A DNA stretch of 64,000 bases from Ptiloglossa arizonensis (lineage: Eukaryota; Arthropoda; Insecta; Hymenoptera; Colletidae), in assembly GCF_051014685.1 (NCBI RefSeq), contig NC_135059.1, positions 186,001 through 250,000 of the forward strand, given 5' to 3'. Both the position numbers and the translations under genes were made by a program. This document shows positions 62,052 through 64,000 of this stretch, one piece after another. Position 1 is the stretch's first letter; the number at the start of each line of letters is the position of its first letter. Under the pieces are notes generated by a model. It was not told the DNA's origin. It was given only the letters and a program-made list of their open reading frames with translations, and did not search any database.

Positions 62052-63210
62052 AAACTGCCATATCTCGCGAACGGATTGACCAATCCGCAAAATTTCTGCT
62101 GCATCTGAAAGAAGAAACTCGTCCGATTACAACGGTGTGCGTACTTTTCCTCTAGGCCGTTCCATTTATTCGTTTCGAGCATCAGAACTGCGAAAATTTT
62201 TGAGTTTCTCAAGCGTTTCTTACCTCCAAACTGCCATATCTCGGGAAAGGATTGAACAATCCGCAAAATTTCTGTTGCATCTGAAAGTCGAAACGCGCGC
62301 GATTACAACGGTATGCGTACTTTTCACCTAGGCCGTTCTAGTTATTCGTTTCGAGCATCAGAACTGCGAAATTTTTGAGTTTCTCAAGCGTTTCTTACCT
62401 CCAAACTGCCATATCTCGCGAACGGATTGACCAAACCGCAAAATTTCTGCTGCATCTGAAAGAAGCAACTCGCCCGATTACAACGGTGTGCGTACTTTTC
62501 CCCTAGGCCGTTCTAGTTATTCGTTTCGAGCATCAGAACTGCGAAAATTTTGAGTTTCTCAAGCGTTTCTTACCTCCAAACTGCCATATCTCGCGAACGG
62601 ATTGACCAATCTGCAAAATTTCTGTTGCATCTGAAAGTAGAAACTCGCCCCATTACAACGGTATGCGTACTTTTCCCCTAGGCCGTTCTAGTTATTCGTT
62701 TCGAGCATCAGAACTGCGAAATTTTTGAGTTTCTCAAGCGTTTCTTACCTTCAAACTGCCATATCTCGCGAACGGATTGACCAATCCGCAAAATTTCTGT
62801 TGCATCTGAAAGAAGCAACTCGCCCGATTACAACTGTATGCGTACTTTTCCCCTAGGCCGTTCTAGTTATTCGTTTCGAGCATCAGAACTGCGAAAATTT
62901 TGAGTTTCTCAAGCGTTTCTTACCTCCAAACTGCCATATCTCGCGAACGGATTGACCAATCCGCAAAATTTCTGTTGCATCTGAAAGAAGCAACTCGCCC
63001 GATTACAACGGTATGCGTACTTTTTCCCTAGGCCGTTCTAGTTATTCGTTTCGAGCATCAGAACTGCGAAATTCTTGAGTTTCTCAAGCGTTTCTTACCT
63101 TCAAACTGCCATATCTCGCGAACGGATTCACCAATCCGCAATATTTCTGTTGCATCTGAAAGAAGCAACACGCCCCATTACAACGGTATGCGTACTTTTC
63201 CCCTAGGCCG
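62052..63210 (+). repeat. Copy of 21,575-22,733 at offset 40,477
   Basis: Matches the run containing a 176-bp unit with TTCCATTTATT, GTCGAAACGCGCG with TTTTCACCTAGG, GACCAAACCGC with TTTCTGCTGC, CAATCTGC with CGCCCCATT, and GAAATTCTTGAG with CACGCCCCATT. The same run is also at about 44,906-46,064. It starts just after an ACCTCC/ACCTTC difference and ends near 63,211, where GTCCCATTT replaces GTTCTAGTT. One private change is ACAACTGTATG near 62,833. Confidence 0.85.
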
Positions 63211-63441
63211 TCCCATTTATTCGTTTCGAGCATCAGAACTGCGAAAATTTTGAGTTTCTCAAGCGTTTCTTACCTCCAAACTGCCATATCTCGGGTAGGA
63301 TTGAACAATCCGCAAAATTTCTGTTGCATCTGAAAGTCGATACGCGCCCGATTACAACGGTATGCGTACTTTTCCTCTAGGCCGTTCCATTTATTCGTTT
63401 CGAGCATCAGAACTGCGAAATTTTTGAGTTTCTCAAGCGTT

Positions 63442-64000
63442 TCTTACCTTCAAACTGCCATATCTCGCGAACGGATTGACCAATCCGCAAAATTTCTGTT
63501 GCATCTGAAAGAAGCTACTCGCCCGATTACAACGGTGTGCGTACTTTTCCCCTAGGCCGTCCCATTTATTCGTTTCGAGCATCAGAACTGCGAAAATTTT
63601 GAGTTTCTCAAGCGTTTCTTACTTCCAAACTGCCATATCTCGGGAAAGGATTGAACAATCCGCAAAATTTCTGTTGCATCTGAAAGTCGAAACGCGCCCG
63701 ATTACAACGGTATGCGTACTTTTCCCCTAGGCCGTTCTAGTTATTCGTTTCGAGCATCAGAACTGCGAGAATTTTGAGTTCCTCAAGCGTTTCTTACCTC
63801 CAAACTGCCATATCTCGCGAACGGATTGACAAATCCGCAAAATTTCTGTTGCATCTGAAAGAAGAAACTCGCCCGATTACAACGGTATGCGTACTTTTCC
63901 CCTAGGCTGTTCCAGTTATTCGTTTCGAGCATCAGAACTGCGAAAATTTTGAGTTTCTCAAGCGTTTCTTACCTCCAAACTGCCATATCTCGCGAACGGA
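63442..64000 (+). repeat. Copy of about 51,371-51,929 at offset 12,071, cut by window end
   Basis: From about 63,442 the units GAAGCTACTCG with GTGTGCG and CCCATTT, CTTACTTCC with GGGAAAGG, GTCGAAACGCG with GAGTTCCTC, and GACAAATCCG with GGCTGTTCC follow the order seen from 51,371 without a difference that I noticed. The match is still running at the last base, so its true length is unknown. Confidence 0.8.

Larger units (their letters stand above)
1..64000 (+). repeat. Uninterrupted satellite DNA array, ~175-bp monomer, ~365 copies
   Basis: Every stretch read is the same unit repeated head to tail. Successive unit starts (the CTCGCGAAC motif) fall at 1, 176, 350, 530, 705, 880, 1055, 1230 and so on to the end. 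Most units are 175 bp; 174, 176 and 180 bp forms come from small fixed indels. All copies run in one direction and no foreign insertion, gene, RNA or inverted copy was seen. Neighbours differ at roughly a handful to two dozen sites, while distant blocks can be almost identical, which is typical of higher-order repeat organisation. A long, pure array of nucleosome-sized monomers is known from eukaryotic centromeres and heterochromatin; assigning this one to a centromere is inference. The family is not one I recognise. Confidence 0.98.

Noticed and set aside
1..64000. CRISPR array
   Set aside because: The repeats are about 175 bp and directly abut; there are no unique spacers, no short 23-47 bp repeat, and no cas genes.
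1..64000. Telomeric or subtelomeric repeat, rDNA spacer, or plasmid/phage origin iterons
   Set aside because: No short telomere-type motif, no rRNA sequence and no replication gene are present; the unit length and array size fit satellite DNA and not iterons.
1..64000. Inverted or opposite-strand monomer blocks
   Set aside because: All units inspected run in the same direction; the only reverse-complement matches are the short palindromes inside each unit.

Overview
The whole 64,000-base window is one uninterrupted tandem satellite array. About 365 head-to-tail monomers, nearly all 174-180 bp (mode 175 bp), lie in one orientation from the first base to the last. I see no protein-coding gene, no RNA gene, no transposon, no telomeric repeat and no unique spacer. 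The short open frames (60-103 codons) are the satellite read in different frames; near-identical peptides recur wherever the same monomer order recurs. An array this long and homogeneous points to a eukaryote, probably centromeric, pericentromeric or other constitutive heterochromatin. The monomer is about 44% GC with 13 CpG per 175 bp, about 1.6 times expectation by my count. This suggests little germline CpG methylation and so fits an invertebrate better than a vertebrate or plant. I do not recognise the satellite family and do not name a species.

Layout. Two monomer sub-families alternate in blocks. T1 (1-13,978 and about 25,741-40,288) carries a 180-bp variant with a TATATAA insertion, a 174-bp variant, a GATCGG variant and CTCACC ends. 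T2 (about 15,814-25,740 and 40,289-64,000) has CCCATTT, GGGTAGG, TTTTTCCC and CGCCCCAT variants. A mixed zone lies at 13,979-15,813. All junctions keep the monomer phase.

Higher-order structure. T1 and part of T2 occur twice. Positions 1-13,978 recur at 26,311-40,288 (offset 26,310) with only about nine substitutions that I found by eye. The T2 part recurs at offset 23,331 (17,213-25,739 with 40,544-49,070). The offset difference, 2,979 bp, resolves into three whole-monomer indels of 879, 701 and 1,399 bp (5, 4 and 8 monomers). Inside the blocks are local higher-order repeats of every multiplicity from 2 to 10 monomers (350, 525, 700/701, 876/879, 1,055, 1,224, 1,399, 1,575 and 1,749 bp), plus longer nested duplications at offsets of 5,271 and 10,011 bp. 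The window reads as a snapshot of a satellite under very active, in-register unequal exchange or amplification. Nothing in it works together as genes; the interest is array evolution and the conserved motifs in the monomer.
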